A DNA stretch of 64,000 nucleotides from Leptobrachium leishanense. Lineage: Eukaryota > Chordata > Amphibia > Anura > Megophryidae. Where the stretch lies: contig CM019067.1 in assembly GCA_009667805.1 (NCBI GenBank), positions 165,899,073-165,963,072 on the forward strand, read 5' to 3'. Shown piece after piece: positions 1 to 10,596 of this stretch. Numbering within the stretch: the first letter of the stretch is position 1; every line of letters starts with the position of its first letter. The translations under genes were made by a program, and so were the position numbers. The notes under the pieces are model-generated. The model had not been told where the DNA came from, made no database searches, and worked only from the letters and a program-made list of their open reading frames with translations.

Positions 1-1137
1 ATAGAGCCTCTAGAGCCACCTAGTTAGAGGTATTTTATTATCTTTTGCCTATGTCGTAGTGCAATGTAATCCAGTTGGTGTAAATTCATGTTCTAAGAAT
101 TCTTTCCAGACCATTATCCTTTTTGCCAATTCTCTAATAAAACTTTTTTGTCCGGTCTTCGTCCATTTGGTCGGCATTCTGTTGGCACCAACATGTCCAA
201 TTCTGACCTGGAAGACTTTAGGAGGACTGCACCATTTCACTACTCTCTTCCCTACTCAGAGTCTTCTCAAACCCACTTTCTAGGTAGGTATAGCTATAAC
301 CCAATCCATCTCCAGCTAATAGCAACTTTCTGCCTGTAGTAAATTCAGCCATGTAATATTTACAGGTTATTATGCTAACAGACATCAAAATTCATTTATA
401 TGTTCATTCATATATGCTTTTCACTACATTTGTGTAATTTTAGCCCACCCCCATCTAGATTGTAATTTCAACAGAATACGACCCTTACCAACTCATGTTT
501 CCCTGAGTCAATTATTAAAGCTCTATGAAAACTCAGTGTATTAATATGACTAAAATTGGATTTATAGTGCAAAGCACCTTTCAGTGCTAAGGTTACCTCT
601 GTCATAAGAAGGCTGGTGATTTTGAAGTGAATGATTGGCATTTATGCAAAGCATACAATTACAACAGCTGAGTCCATTGCTTTTGCATTTTAATGTTATA
701 CTTGGAAAGAAGAAATATGTCAAGTACTCATATAAAATAATGACAGAGGTGGAGAAAAGAAAGATTATATAAGTACAAAAAGTGTGAAATAGTTTAATCT
801 CGCACTCAGTATGTAAAATTGCTGTACTGTCAACATGATTGGCATTTTGAGGACTGACAATGCAAAACCAATTCATCATAGTCAGCGCAATCCCCGAAAT
901 TGCTCTTGGTTATTTTAGAAGGACTTGTGAGCTTTTTTGAGGATTCTTGCCGTCCTTTTGAAATATCCTTCTGTCCTATCAATATAATAACACAAGGTTA
1001 AGTTTTTTATGATCTTAGTCAAGGTTAAAATATATGTTCTATGAAGATCATTTTACATTTCGATAGTTTTCTATAATATAAATTATATTTTTAATATGAG
1101 ATACCATTCATTACATTCTTTTCTGCATCACATAACA
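1..1137. other. AT-rich stretch without recognised features
   Basis: I see no gene, repeat with recognisable ends or RNA gene here. Open frames on both strands are short (about 105 codons at most) and lack protein-like composition or splice context, so they look like chance frames in AT-rich DNA. Confidence 0.5.
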
Positions 1138-1256
1138 CAAGGGTCAGCATACTCCAGATGTCTTGGAACTACATTTCCCACAAGGCTCTGTCAATCTACT
1201 GAGTGGCTAAGTAGTTGTAGGTCTAAAACGTCTGGAGGGCCAAAATTGCTGTCTCT
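1138..1256. mobile_element. short hAT-type MITE (GTCAGC/GGCCAAAATTG type)
   Basis: The left end reads GGGTCAGCATACTCCAGATG and the right end GTCTGGAGGGCCAAAATTGC. The segment holds the phrase 'aactacatttcccacaa', typical of small vertebrate hAT MITEs with a 'graffiti-like' core. Similar segments lie at 17033-17168 and 54290-54434, the latter with clearer inverted ends. It encodes no protein. Exact borders and target duplication are not clear in this copy. Confidence 0.45.
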
Positions 1257-1385
1257 TAATTTAAGGGAATACTTAGTGCTGCACTAGTTTCATGATCAAC
1301 AGCAAGATTTTGAGAGTAGCTAGGTAAACGTTGATAATTATTTCATCATTAAACATTCTTCTATTATTTCCCACTCTAACCCAAT

Positions 1386-1567
1386 CAAGGTTATTCAGAG
1401 AACGGTGAAAAGCAGGAGAATGACTGGAGAATGGAAAATTCTAGGTCAAAATAGCCAAACCAGAAAAATTCTCCCATTCATCTCACTTTCCAAATCAGCT
1501 ATGTTGACCTAGAATTTTCCATTCTCCAGTCATTCTCCTGCTTTTCACCGCTCTCTGAATAACCCTG
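1386..1567. mobile_element. Short hairpin MITE, CAGGGTTATTC family (copy 1)
   Basis: This 182-bp segment is a near-perfect inverted repeat. Arms of about 68 bp surround a loop of about 40 bp, and the ends read CAAGGTTATTCAGAG and CTCTGAATAACCCTG. The arms carry the phrase 'gagaatgactggagaatgg'. Two further copies lie at 21068-21258 and 40010-40190. It has no coding capacity and must depend on a transposase made elsewhere. The flanks show no clear target duplication in this copy. Confidence 0.75.
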
Positions 1568-2033
1568 TTAGACTTTGCATGGCGAGCTGAGTGCATCCTT
1601 TGTTATCCCACGATGATGCAGAGAATGTGTTTGGCGCGCGGAAGACCCATGGCTCGCAATTATCGCAGACATCTTCCAAAGTGGACTGTTGTCTTCGATA
1701 TAATATGCCGGTGTACCGTAGAAAAGGATGAGCAAAAATTGTGAAAATGAGCTCAGCACATGCAGTGAAATGTTTTTATTTTAATACCCCGTGTAGATAC
1801 CTAGAACAACATTAACTTAAATTAACAATTTTTTTCCTCAACACATGCACATCATTCTTCTTACTGCTGACAGCTTGCTTACATGTGAAGTAAATGCTTT
1901 ATTGCAGCTTGTTATCAGATAAATCCTTGCGGAAAAACCATTTTATAAAGAATTTTTGAAAAATCTAAATCGAGACCCACTGGTTTCAGATTTTAAACTG
2001 TCAATTTTAAAACTTTTACTACCAAAATGTCAT
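1568..2033. other. No recognised feature
   Basis: I see nothing supportable here. It is AT-rich spacer between the hairpin MITE and the L2 fragment. Confidence 0.4.
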
Positions 2034-2041
2034 GTAAACAT

Positions 2042-2532
2042 TATTATTATTATTATTATTATTTATTTATAAAGCGCCAGCATATTCCGCAGCGCTGTAC
2101 AATAAGCACAGTATAGACAGGGTTACAATACATTGAACAACATTTGACAAACAGTACAGGAGGAGATGAGGGCCCTATTCCCGTAGGAACTCACAATCTA
2201 GGAGGGTTGGGGTTGGAAACAGGAGGAGAGGACTGTAAGGTGAGAGTGATTGATGGTTGCATCAGTGAGTTGGGTGGTAGGCTTCCCTAAATAGGAATGT
2301 TTTCAGGGAGCGTTTGAAGGAAGAGAAGTTAGGGGAAAGTCTGACAGTACGAGGGAGAGCGTTCTAGAGAGTGGGGGCTGCGCGTGAGAAATCCTGCAGT
2401 CTATCATGGGAAGAGGTGATGCGGGGAGAAGCTAGGCGCAGGTCACTGTTTGACCTTAGGGAGCGGGCTGGGGTGTATTTGGTGATTAGTGAGGACAGGT
2501 AGTGGGGCGCTGAGTTAGTGAGGGTTTTGTAG
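2042..2532 (-). mobile_element. 5'-truncated L2-type LINE, 3' end only
   Basis: On the minus strand this ends with a GCGCTTTATAAATAAA-like tail followed by (AAT)n, which appears on the plus strand as the TTATTATT run. It is collinear with the 3' part of the larger copy at 35172-37551 and differs from it at scattered bases. The 8-bp direct repeat GTAAACAT lies on both sides (2034-2041 and 2533-2540) and is a plausible target-site duplication. Only the last part of the reverse-transcriptase ORF and the 3' UTR would be present, so the copy is dead on arrival. Confidence 0.8.
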
Positions 2533-2728
2533 GTAAACATGATATTTCATTGTAATAAAATGAAATAGCTATAAAAAAAAGGGAACAATTCCCTAAGCGC
2601 AGGTGAAGTATACCATGTCAAATTCTGAAAATGTGTAACCCGTAATACACTGTGGAAAATGTATTTCAATATCTTCAATTTACAATTAGGAAATGTATAT
2701 TTAAAGACATTTGTGTACCTGGGGCTTT

Positions 2729-2771
2729 TACTGACTGAGGAAGCCGGTGACCGGCGAAACACATTTCAGTA
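2729..2771 (+). ncRNA. Hammerhead-ribozyme-like motif
   Basis: Layout in order: stem I 5' strand TACTGA (2729-2734), CTGAGGA core (2735-2741), one extra A, stem II GCCGG/CCGGC with loop TGA (2743-2755), GAAA (2756-2759), a 4-nt loop, UU, and stem I 3' strand TCAGTA (2766-2771). This matches the hammerhead layout CUGANGA, stem II, GAAA, UH, with a 6-bp stem I. The weak points are a stem III of only one pair and the extra A before stem II. Very short stem III is known from hammerheads in Penelope-like retroelements. Cleavage activity is uncertain. Confidence 0.4.
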
Positions 2772-3368
2772 TCACACCTAGGATTATTTATTTTATTTAT
2801 TAACTATTTTTTGTATTTTAATAAATAATCTATTATGCCCACAGGGCTAAAACTTTGGGGTCACCTTCTGCAGCACAAAATCAATCAAAATTTGTTTGCA
2901 GCAAATGAATGTCATTTGCTTTTGGACTGCAGATCAGCAGATCGCAATATCAGGCACCGGATGGTGCCTTTGAAGCCCTTGATATCTCCATCTCGATAGT
3001 GAAGGGATTAAAGGTGCTGCAGGCGGACACTCTAGAGCTGAGTTGCAGGTTCTAGACCAGGTGGGTGCAGAGAGTTACCCCCCTCTATTATATTTAATTG
3101 CATTCAAAGTGTACTGGCCTATGAAATTTCTTCTTATTCTCAGCCCACTTGGAGGTCTATGGTAGCTCCACCAGTGTCTGGACTGTCCCCCTCAAGTTGG
3201 CACACCGCTATGCTTATAGAACCATTCAGAGCAGGCCCTGAACCATATTGGAAAGAACCTGAAATTTTTAACACCTAAGTATAATAACATTATTTTACCA
3301 CTTTTCCATAATGTATTAAGGGTTAGACATTTTCAGAATTTGACATGGTATACATCACCTGGGCTTAA

Positions 3369-4120
3369 CCCTTTCCATGTGGAGGATGCGCCCAGCGCGT
3401 CCTGCCGCATGGCTACTTCGCTGCGGAGGACGCACTGAGCGCGTCCTCCCTAAGCAGCGGCGATCGGCCGGGATTCCGGCCGATCGCGGCGGTCCCCCGG
3501 TGCGGGCTGACATCATCGATGTCAGCCCAGCCTCCGGGACCCCGGCAGGCACAATAGACGTCATCGCGCATGCGCGATGACGTCTATTTCAGGCACCCCC
3601 CCCGCCATTGCGAGGAAGGTGCCTGAAGGGGAGGGGGGGAGGTCCTTCGGACCTGTTTTGTTTTATTAATGCAGCAATATTGTTCCCATTTCAATTATAA
3701 TGTGAACAATGATGCTGCATTAACGATTTTTTCTATGGGGGGTGTTTGCCAAAAAACACGTTATTTTTCCCAAAAAAAGTAACGATTCCCCGTTTCTAAT
3801 TTTTTTAACAAGCGCACCCCATAGAAAATATAACTGCAAACGCTCGCATGTTAAAATGTGAAAAAAACCCACTTTACACGTTGTAAATTATTGAAAATTC
3901 TAATTTTATTGCATTTTATGTTATAATATACAGACAGGACATAACGTATACATATAAAAATGTCATATTATGAATCTACCGAGTCTCCCAGGAAGAACGA
4001 TATATAATATGTCTGGGTCAATTAATAAAATGTGACTTAAAATCGCATTTAAACATGATGAGCGAAACCGGTAAAAATTAGCTCAGCACAGAGGTGTGAA
4101 AAGGCTCAGCAGCGAAAGGG
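3369..4120. mobile_element. piggyBac-like non-autonomous element, 752 bp
   Basis: It is flanked by TTAA on both sides (3365-3368 and 4121-4124), the piggyBac target duplication. The ends read CCCTTTCCATGTGG and, on the other strand, CCCTTTCGCTGCTGAG. It has a GC-rich left half and an AT-rich right half. An internal hairpin around 3668-3722 (attaatgcagcaatattg ... atgctgcattaa) recurs in relatives across the window. It lies inside the right arm of the 2575-4140 foldback. Frames within it are short and overlap on both strands, so it is not coding. Confidence 0.8.
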
Positions 4121-4140
4121 TTAAGGAACTAATTATTTTT

Positions 4141-4559
4141 ATAAATATATTTTTTGTCAATATATGAGGATTTTTTGCCACCTGTTCCCACTAACAGCTG
4201 CAACCCATAAGAACTTTAATCTTAAAATACGCTGTCTAGATGCTATATATTGCACTATATGGTATTTTGTAGACAATGAAAATACTACCTTACAAAGCCG
4301 CATTACCATGCCTTCTGATGCAAAATTAGTGTTCAAGCTGAAACAAACTTCTCTATGAGATCACACTCCCATTACCCTATATTACTGCTAGAAGCTACAC
4401 AGAGCAGCATCCTCCTCACTGTAACAAAAAGCCCAATAAGCTTTACATCAGCCAGAGAGAGGGCAGAATACAGAGAGAGCTCTTGAATCATTCACTACTG
4501 CACAGGAGTAAGACTGCTGAGTAAACAGCATTACAATTGCAGAAACCATAGTATGTGGC
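4141..4559. other. No recognised feature
   Basis: This is AT-rich sequence without open frames of note or recognisable repeat ends. Confidence 0.4.
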
Positions 4560-5144
4560 ATAATGTGTGTAATTTTTCATAGACAGGCGTTTTGGATCGA
4601 TCTGTTACATTTTTCAATTCGTTTCGGTACGTTAATTATGTTACCGTGTTTCATATTTTGGAACGATTCATTATTGCGGACGATCTGTAATCTGTATTTC
4701 GAATCTATTCCTTATTTTGATTCTATGAGTAATTCGGATTTCAGATTGCTTCGTATTTAGTTTTTATTAGTTATTTCATTTTTATTTGTTATTTCGGAAT
4801 GTGAAACGGATGAATTAATTACTTAGATTAGGATAAAAAAAGATACCTAATCCCCCTGTCCTTGGTGCTGAAACCTATAAACCTATGAATAGGTTTCAGC
4901 ACCATAGACAGCCCCCTCTGAATGCAGCAAGACTGAAGGAAAGAAAAAAACACACTGTGTTCGCAAAGAATACAAATCCTTGTTGTTTTAACATAATTAG
5001 GAATCCAAAACTTCCACAGAAATCCCAAAAAATGCCTAAAAAATTCCTAAAATAAATAAAGAGACTTTAGGCTGCAAGTGAAAACAGTTGAATAAATAAT
5101 TATTAAAAATGTGAAATATTTTTTACATTGATTCGTCTGTTTAA

Positions 5145-6133
5145 CCCCTTCGCTGTGGATGACGTGTGTGGAACGTCCTCATTGACTCCCGGTATATGCA
5201 GAGGACGTTCCCCACACATCATCCGCAAGCGGGAGCCCCGGCGGAGATACTCACCTCTCTGTCCGGGGTCCCGCGGTGTTCTGGCTTCAGCTTCCTCAGA
5301 CGCTGAAGTTAAGCACCTCCCGACGTCAATGACGTCATCGTGCCATGAGCGATGATGTAATTTCCAGGCGACCCCCCGGCAATGCCAGACAATCGCCTGA
5401 AAGGGAAGGGGGATCCGTTTCGTGTCCCTCTCCCTCCTGATCGGGAAGGAGCAGCGCCACAAGCCAGGCACCTCTTAAAAGGGGATGGTGTCATTTGAAA
5501 GGCCTGAGCATGACCTTTCGAATGATACCAAACATGACCATGTTCAAAGTAAAAATAAACATGTTTATTTTTTGTGTGTTGTTTTTATTAATGCAGCAAT
5601 ATTGTTCACATTTCAATTATAATATGAACAATGATGCTGCACTAATGATTTTTTTCTATGGGGTGCGTTTGCTAAAAATCATGTAATTCCCCCCAAAAAA
5701 TGTAACAAGTTCCCATTTCTAATTTTTGTACAAGCGCACCCCATAGAAAATATAACCGCAAACGCTCATGTGATAAAATGTGAAAAAAAACCACTTTACA
5801 CGCTGTAGATGATTAAAAATTCAAATTTTATTGCATTTTTTGTTATAATATACAGGTAAGACATGACATATACATATAAAAATTATATATTCTGAATCTG
5901 CCGAGTTTGCCGAGCTCATTTTTACCGCTTTTGTTCATCATGTTTAAACGCAATTTGAAGCCACATTTTATTATATGACCCAGACATAATATATATCGTT
6001 CTGCCGGAAAGAACGATATATATTATGTCTGGGTCATATAATAAAATGTGGCTTCAAATTGCGTTTAAACATGATGAGCAAAAGCGGTAAAAATGAGCTC
6101 AGCACAGAGATGAAATGCCTCAGCAGTGAAGGG
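5145..6133. mobile_element. piggyBac-like non-autonomous element, 989 bp, with large hairpin
   Basis: TTAA lies on both sides (5141-5144 and 6134-6137). The ends are CCCCTTCGCTGTGG and CCCTTCACTGCTGAGG (other strand). The distal part is a nearly perfect hairpin at 5912-6100. The internal 'atgcagcaatattgttcac' hairpin of this family is at about 5588-5645. No coding potential is apparent. It is inserted in a CAGGGTTATTC-type element. Confidence 0.8.
5912..6100. repeat. 91-bp-arm inverted repeat (hairpin)
   Basis: Arms 5912-6002 and 6010-6100 are complementary over 91 bp with one mismatch that I can see, around a 7-base loop (GCCGGAA). Each arm is the same end-proximal sequence found once in sister elements, for example near 4000-4110 and 11960-12070. 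The hairpin therefore arose by inverted duplication of the element's own end. Confidence 0.9.
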
Positions 6134-6255
6134 TTAAACCTATCGAACGAACCACCGAAAATCATTGCATTTCACTGACATTTTGGTGCTTTTCTGCATT
6201 CTCTGAATAGATTAACTATTACTTCTCTATGGGAAATTTCACTGCTGAATCTAAA

Positions 6256-7137
6256 GGGGTTATTCAGAGAGTCAGTGACATTTCAGTGCTCTCTCGTTCC
6301 CCGCACTTCGGGGAATCAAATTCCTGAACTTGCAGTGAATTCAGCATTCACTGCAGGGTCCCTGAAGTGCAGGGAAAAGAGGCCGAAGGAATCCGAAAAA
6401 TCACCGTAAATCCCACCGATATGATCCGAAAAATCGGATCGATCCAAGCCACCGCAGAAAACCTACTGAATGTACCTGGCAATCAAACCAGGTGAACACG
6501 TCTGAAAAAAGTAGATGATCCGCCAAACACAGTGCCGACCAGCTGCCGGAAAAAGCCAACAAACGGAGTAAAAAAAAAACAAACTCAAAAATTTCAAATA
6601 CTGTTTGTAAAAAAAACTACTTTACGAAAATGTCTGGAATTAACATATACGGTCCTATGAATAATAATGAAAAGGTCTGTTATGAAAAAAAAAACTATTT
6701 ACAAATATTGCTATAAATTTTGCTGGAAAAATTCTTGAAAATGTCTAAAAAAAATCCAAGAAATAAACAGAGATTTTTTGTTGCAGATTAAAATAATACA
6801 CGGTTTATTAGATATTGCATTAAAACGGGTATATTTTTAACATTGAAATCTATGGGATTCACCTGATTAAACCTGCCAAATGAAACCACCAAACATCAAA
6901 GTATTTCAGTGAATTTTCACTGCTGTTCGATATTCTTTGAAAAGATTAAACATTGCTTCTCTATGGGGATTTTCACTGCCACCGAACAGCACTGTATTTC
7001 ACTGGCAATTCACCAAAATAAATTTGGCGAACTGTCAGCTTTATGAATAGCAGAATGGCCACGAAATTGCACTGTACGGGGAAATTCACAGTTTGGTGCA
7101 ATTTTGGGGCCAGTTCGGCTGTCTCTGAATAACCCTG
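6256..7137. mobile_element. CAGGGTTATTC-family long element, about 880 bp
   Basis: It begins GGGGTTATTCAGAGAG and ends CTCTGAATAACCCTG, the inverted ends of the family. The interior has AT-rich runs and phrases shared with 15139-16026 and 21636-22289. There is no protein. The right flank is TAT; the left flank has no clear match. Confidence 0.65.
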
Positions 7138-7642
7138 TATCTGAAACGGTACAACGAATTGGTTCTTAAAAATGAAATAAATTTGCTCTGTTTTGATTCG
7201 TTCCGTTTCATTCCTTTTGCGAACAAATTGGATTTGTTATTTTCAATGTGCGTCCGAAATAGGAATCAACAAATTTCGTCCGAATTTTGATTCGAAACGA
7301 AAACGAAATGTACATCTCCACTGAAAGCTGCATTGCTAATAATCTCATCATGATCACTACAATTCCCCATAAGGAAGATCTGACCATTTTTATTATTTAG
7401 CTATTTTACATTTACTGTCTTTGAAAACTATTTATGTCTGCATATCATTAATGCAGAGGCCCTGTGAAATGTTGTGTGATAATAGACACCATCTAGATAT
7501 TAGAACATTTCATACCAGCACTATTTATGTAAAGGATAAATAAATAAAAATTAGCAAATTTACATTTCATTTAATCTTTTAATCATCATAGACTAATGGT
7601 GTCTGTGCAAATTTCTATTTTAACCTACAGTACAATTAAAAT

Positions 7643-7935
7643 GAGGAAACAAAATAGCAAAACAAGAGGACATAGTCTTAGATTAGAGGGGCAAAGGTTT
7701 AAAAGTAACATCAGGAAGCATTATTTTACTGAGAGGGTGGCGGATACATGGAACAGTCTTCCAGTAGAAGTGGTAGAGGCCAAAACAGTAATTGAATTTA
7801 AGCAAGCATGGGATAGGCATAAGGCTATCCTAAACAAAAGATAAATCCAGGTAAAGTATCCATGTAATTGGGCAGACTAGATGGGCCGAAAAGGTTTTTA
7901 TCTGCCGACATTTTTCTATGTTTCTATGTTTCTAA
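7643..7935 (+). mobile_element. CR1-type LINE 3' terminus (copy 1)
   Basis: A frame through 7640-7843 encodes the C-terminus of a CR1-clade ORF2 (pattern TRGHSL...FFT.RV..TWNSLP.EVV). The stop at 7842-7844 is followed by a short 3' UTR and a TTTCTATG-type octamer repeat, the usual CR1 3' end. It is almost identical to 39056-39345. The rest of the LINE is missing, so it is a 5'-truncated fossil and not a functional gene. Confidence 0.85.
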
Positions 7936-7939
7936 CTAA

Positions 7940-9065
7940 GAATTGAATATATCAATTAAATGTGGATGTTTTTTTCTTGATATATCATGAAAAAGAAAAC
8001 TTTCATGGGGCATTTTGAGCCCTTTGAAGTAATTTTTTCATCATCAATTTACATTGATATTAAAAGCAATACTTGTATATGTACTTGATGCTTCCTTCAA
8101 CTGTAGAGGCCCAGATTTAAAATAACCTATAGCTTACAAGATCTTACTTGAGTATATCAATATGATGACATGTTTCAAAGGCAGATATGAGGAGTTACAA
8201 GCTTTAATCTTGACAGATACTCAACCCTTGTTTTTGAATAGTGTAAAAGGGTCTTTTCATTAATCCATTATTTTGTTTCACACACACACACACATTGCAT
8301 GTTCATTGTGAATTTAATTAAGGTTGACAGCTCTTTTTATTGGGTTTCTCGGACAACACCCATGGAGCTGATGTAGTAATTTCTAACTCATAAGGCATGA
8401 AGCAGAATGTATAGTCTTCTTGTGAATAGAGATTCCCGTGGTTTTAAATGGTCGATGTACAAGATAAATCATCTGTTACTAAATATAGATTAAAAATAGT
8501 GGTGGTGATATGCTCTATAAATCAGCCTTGCTAAAACAGTTTAACAATTTGAATAAATATAATTATTCAATCAACTATGTATAAAACAACAGTGCTAAGA
8601 AAAATGTTGAATCCAATTTAATACAGTGCATTTTAGCTGAATGCATCTTTTAACTAATCACTGCTTACCAAAGCAACTTTTCAGTTTCAATAACCTTAGT
8701 CTGGTGAATAGCCTAAAAATAGTTTCATAATGGAATTACTAGCTGGGTATTGCAATTTATATACACGTTTTGTAATATTAGCAATTTTAAAAATAGAATG
8801 TAACGATAGCTTCTCCTTCATGCTAGGTAAGTATAAGAGGAAACACGCCGATACTAAACAATGACAATTTGTGTGCCCTTGCATTCACCATGAGTCATTT
8901 AGATTTTTCCCTGGAGTGCACGCAATTCTGTTGCAGTTGGGTGCTAGTTGAAGGAGTCAGCAGTAAGTAGTTAAAGAACTAAATACAAACAGTGATATGT
9001 GTACAACAAGCACTAAACAAATGGTAATGTGATATTTCAGACACATGCTAATGGAGAAAAACAGC
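7940..9065. other. Mostly unique sequence, short (CA)n at 8280
   Basis: I see no gene or repeat ends. A short CA microsatellite runs from about 8279 to 8294. The open frames are short and not protein-like. Confidence 0.4.
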
Positions 9066-9303
9066 CCTTCGACATTGTGCAGTGCCACGGAGTGCTCGCA
9101 GAGGGAGACTGGGGACATTTTGTTCATTCTGCTCCTGGTGTATCTGATTTTTTGGAGGGGGTTCCAGCCGGTGCTAACTGATTCTGCAGAAGCGGAATAA
9201 ATTAGCACCAGTTTAGAGCTGGTGCTAACTTTTAGTGAACTGCAGTGGTTAACCCTATGTGAGCGCTAGCGCTAGTGTTAGCGTGAAGGAGGTGATAGTT
9301 CCC
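9066..9303. mobile_element. GGGC-family (PIF/Harbinger-like) element, left-truncated
   Basis: It contains the family phrases 'agggagactgggga', 'tgctaactgattctgc' and 'gctagcgctagtgttagcg', and ends with 'ggaggtgatagttccc'. These match the right two-thirds of the elements at 25982-26741 and 31717-32380. The left part is missing. Confidence 0.65.
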
Positions 9304-9623
9304 TAAAAGTGTTGTCAGGAAGATTGCACTATGCTACTTGTTGCTCATTCTCATAATCATCCCCCATCAGGGATGGATTTGTATCTCAAGTAGGGATGGG
9401 CCAAAAACACCCCCGTGTTCAGTTCGAACTCAAACTCCCGAATGGCCGAAAAGTTTGAATTCAAACTCGAACGTAATGCAAGTCAATGGGGGTCGAACTT
9501 CCGAAAATGAATGTGCCCTACAAGAGGGCATATATGCAAGATATTAGCCATAAAAGCTTTATGGGGGTACAGGTACTGCCCTGGGGGACAGGAAACAATG
9601 AAAAAAAAGTAATATTTTTTTAA

Positions 9624-9720
9624 CCCTTTCACTGCTGAGTGCTGAGCCATTTCACCTCTGTGCGCTGAGCTAATTTTTACCGCTTTTGCTCATGTTTAAA
9701 TGCGATTTGAAGCCATGAGA
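9624..9720. mobile_element. Truncated piggyBac-like end
   Basis: After TTAA (9620-9623) the sequence runs CCCTTTCACTGCTGAG and then matches, in reverse orientation, the end-proximal 'gctgagctaatttttaccg' sequence of the full elements. The match stops near 9715, so this is a broken copy. Confidence 0.65.
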
Positions 9721-9829
9721 AATGTTTTATCACCAACGAGTGGGAAATGTTTGACCATCAATGAGTGGGAAATGTTTGACCACCACACAGGACAGGGTAT
9801 ACCTGAAATAGGCCAGACGGTATACAAGG

Positions 9830-10240
9830 ACGCATTCTAACACAAGCCCAAATCGATCAGTCTTAGAGTGGTCAGGGATAGCCAAAACAGTACACAAGCG
9901 TTATCTATCATATAAGCCAAAAATCAATCAGAGTTAGACTGGTCAAGGAATAGCCATGGACTGGTACACGGTGGTGGTTCTCATACAAGCCAGGTAACAA
10001 CAGAGACTGAAGAACCAAGTAGTGAATCGCTGGAGACCCTCAGCACTGATGGAAGCAAACTCCACGACAGGGCGATGAGCCGGATCGTGCTGTCTGTATT
10101 TAAACCCGGCAGGTACCTCCTGACCAGCCCTGCGAGCTCCGGAAGCCGGCACAAGTACTGGCACCCGGCCTGTCGATGGCGCCGCCGGGTGCCGGGGCCC
10201 CATCTGGGCCTCAGACGTGACAGATACACTCATACACACC
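9830..10240 (-). repeat. GC-rich interspersed repeat ending CTGTCACG
   Basis: Read on the minus strand it starts CTGTCACGTCTGAGGCCC and continues into pyrimidine-rich text with repeated 'tggctt...gacca' phrases. Related text is seen at 24371-24750 (-), about 30850-31070 (-), 32600-32830 (-) and 62040-62260 (+). The overlapping frames in it look like by-products of its GC content. The class is unresolved; it could be an LTR, a 5' UTR of a retroposon or a SINE-like unit. Confidence 0.4.
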
Positions 10241-10596
10241 ACACATTTTTGTGAGTTTTATTGCTGTGGAACTGTGTTGTGTCCTTTTTTTGTTTTGGAA
10301 GGGGGCAAAAAGCTGTTACGGGTTGAGGAAGTTTATGGGGGGCCCCATCGTGAGGTTCAGTAAGGGGTCCCATCATTTCTGATGGCTACCCTGTATGCAT
10401 CCGGTACACTGGTCAGTGCACCCAAATTTTGGGCCTTTGGGGCCAGCTAGTGCTTTCACACCGTAACCCCTCCGAGGTATTGTGGAAGAGTGCAGGGTTG
10501 GACGCTGTGGTCAAATATTGAAATGATATGCACCTGTCACATTCAAGTGCAGAAAAATGGTGACTTAGTTGGTGGTGCACGATACCGAGAATCTAA

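Larger units (their letters stand above)
2575..4140. mobile_element. Foldback element split by a piggyBac-like insertion
   Basis: The left arm (2581-2660) is inverted at 3301-3368, where both read 'ataccatgtcaaattctg' in opposite orientation. The right arm is interrupted exactly at TTAA by the element at 3369-4120 and resumes at 4125. Removing the insert restores the outer arm, where GGAACAATTCCCTAAGC on the left matches the complement of GCTTAAGGAACTAATT on the right. The spacer holds a hammerhead-like motif (2729-2771). No protein is encoded and the superfamily is unknown. Confidence 0.7.
4935..6255 (-). mobile_element. CAGGGTTATTC-family long element, interrupted
   Basis: The sequence before 5141 and after 6137 is collinear with one side of the intact long element at 6256-7137. 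Shared phrases include aataaataaagagactt, 'ttctctatggg' and 'tttcactgctg'. A piggyBac-like element sits at a TTAA inside it. The outer part is missing or unrecognised, so start and end are approximate. Confidence 0.5.
4560..7325. mobile_element. Composite repeat with TTTCG-rich ends
   Basis: Both ends are low-complexity TTCGTTTCG/CGAAACGAAA sequence (about 4570-4810 and 7140-7315) in roughly inverted arrangement. This suggests one transposon whose middle is filled with later insertions: two CAGGGTTATTC-type elements and a piggyBac-like copy. A similar TTTCG-ended unit surrounds 14004-16521. Outer borders and target duplication cannot be fixed by eye, so superfamily assignment is open. Confidence 0.4.

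Noticed and set aside
8279..8294. Repeated CA units as possible CRISPR or satellite
   Set aside because: It is a short simple dinucleotide run with no spacers.
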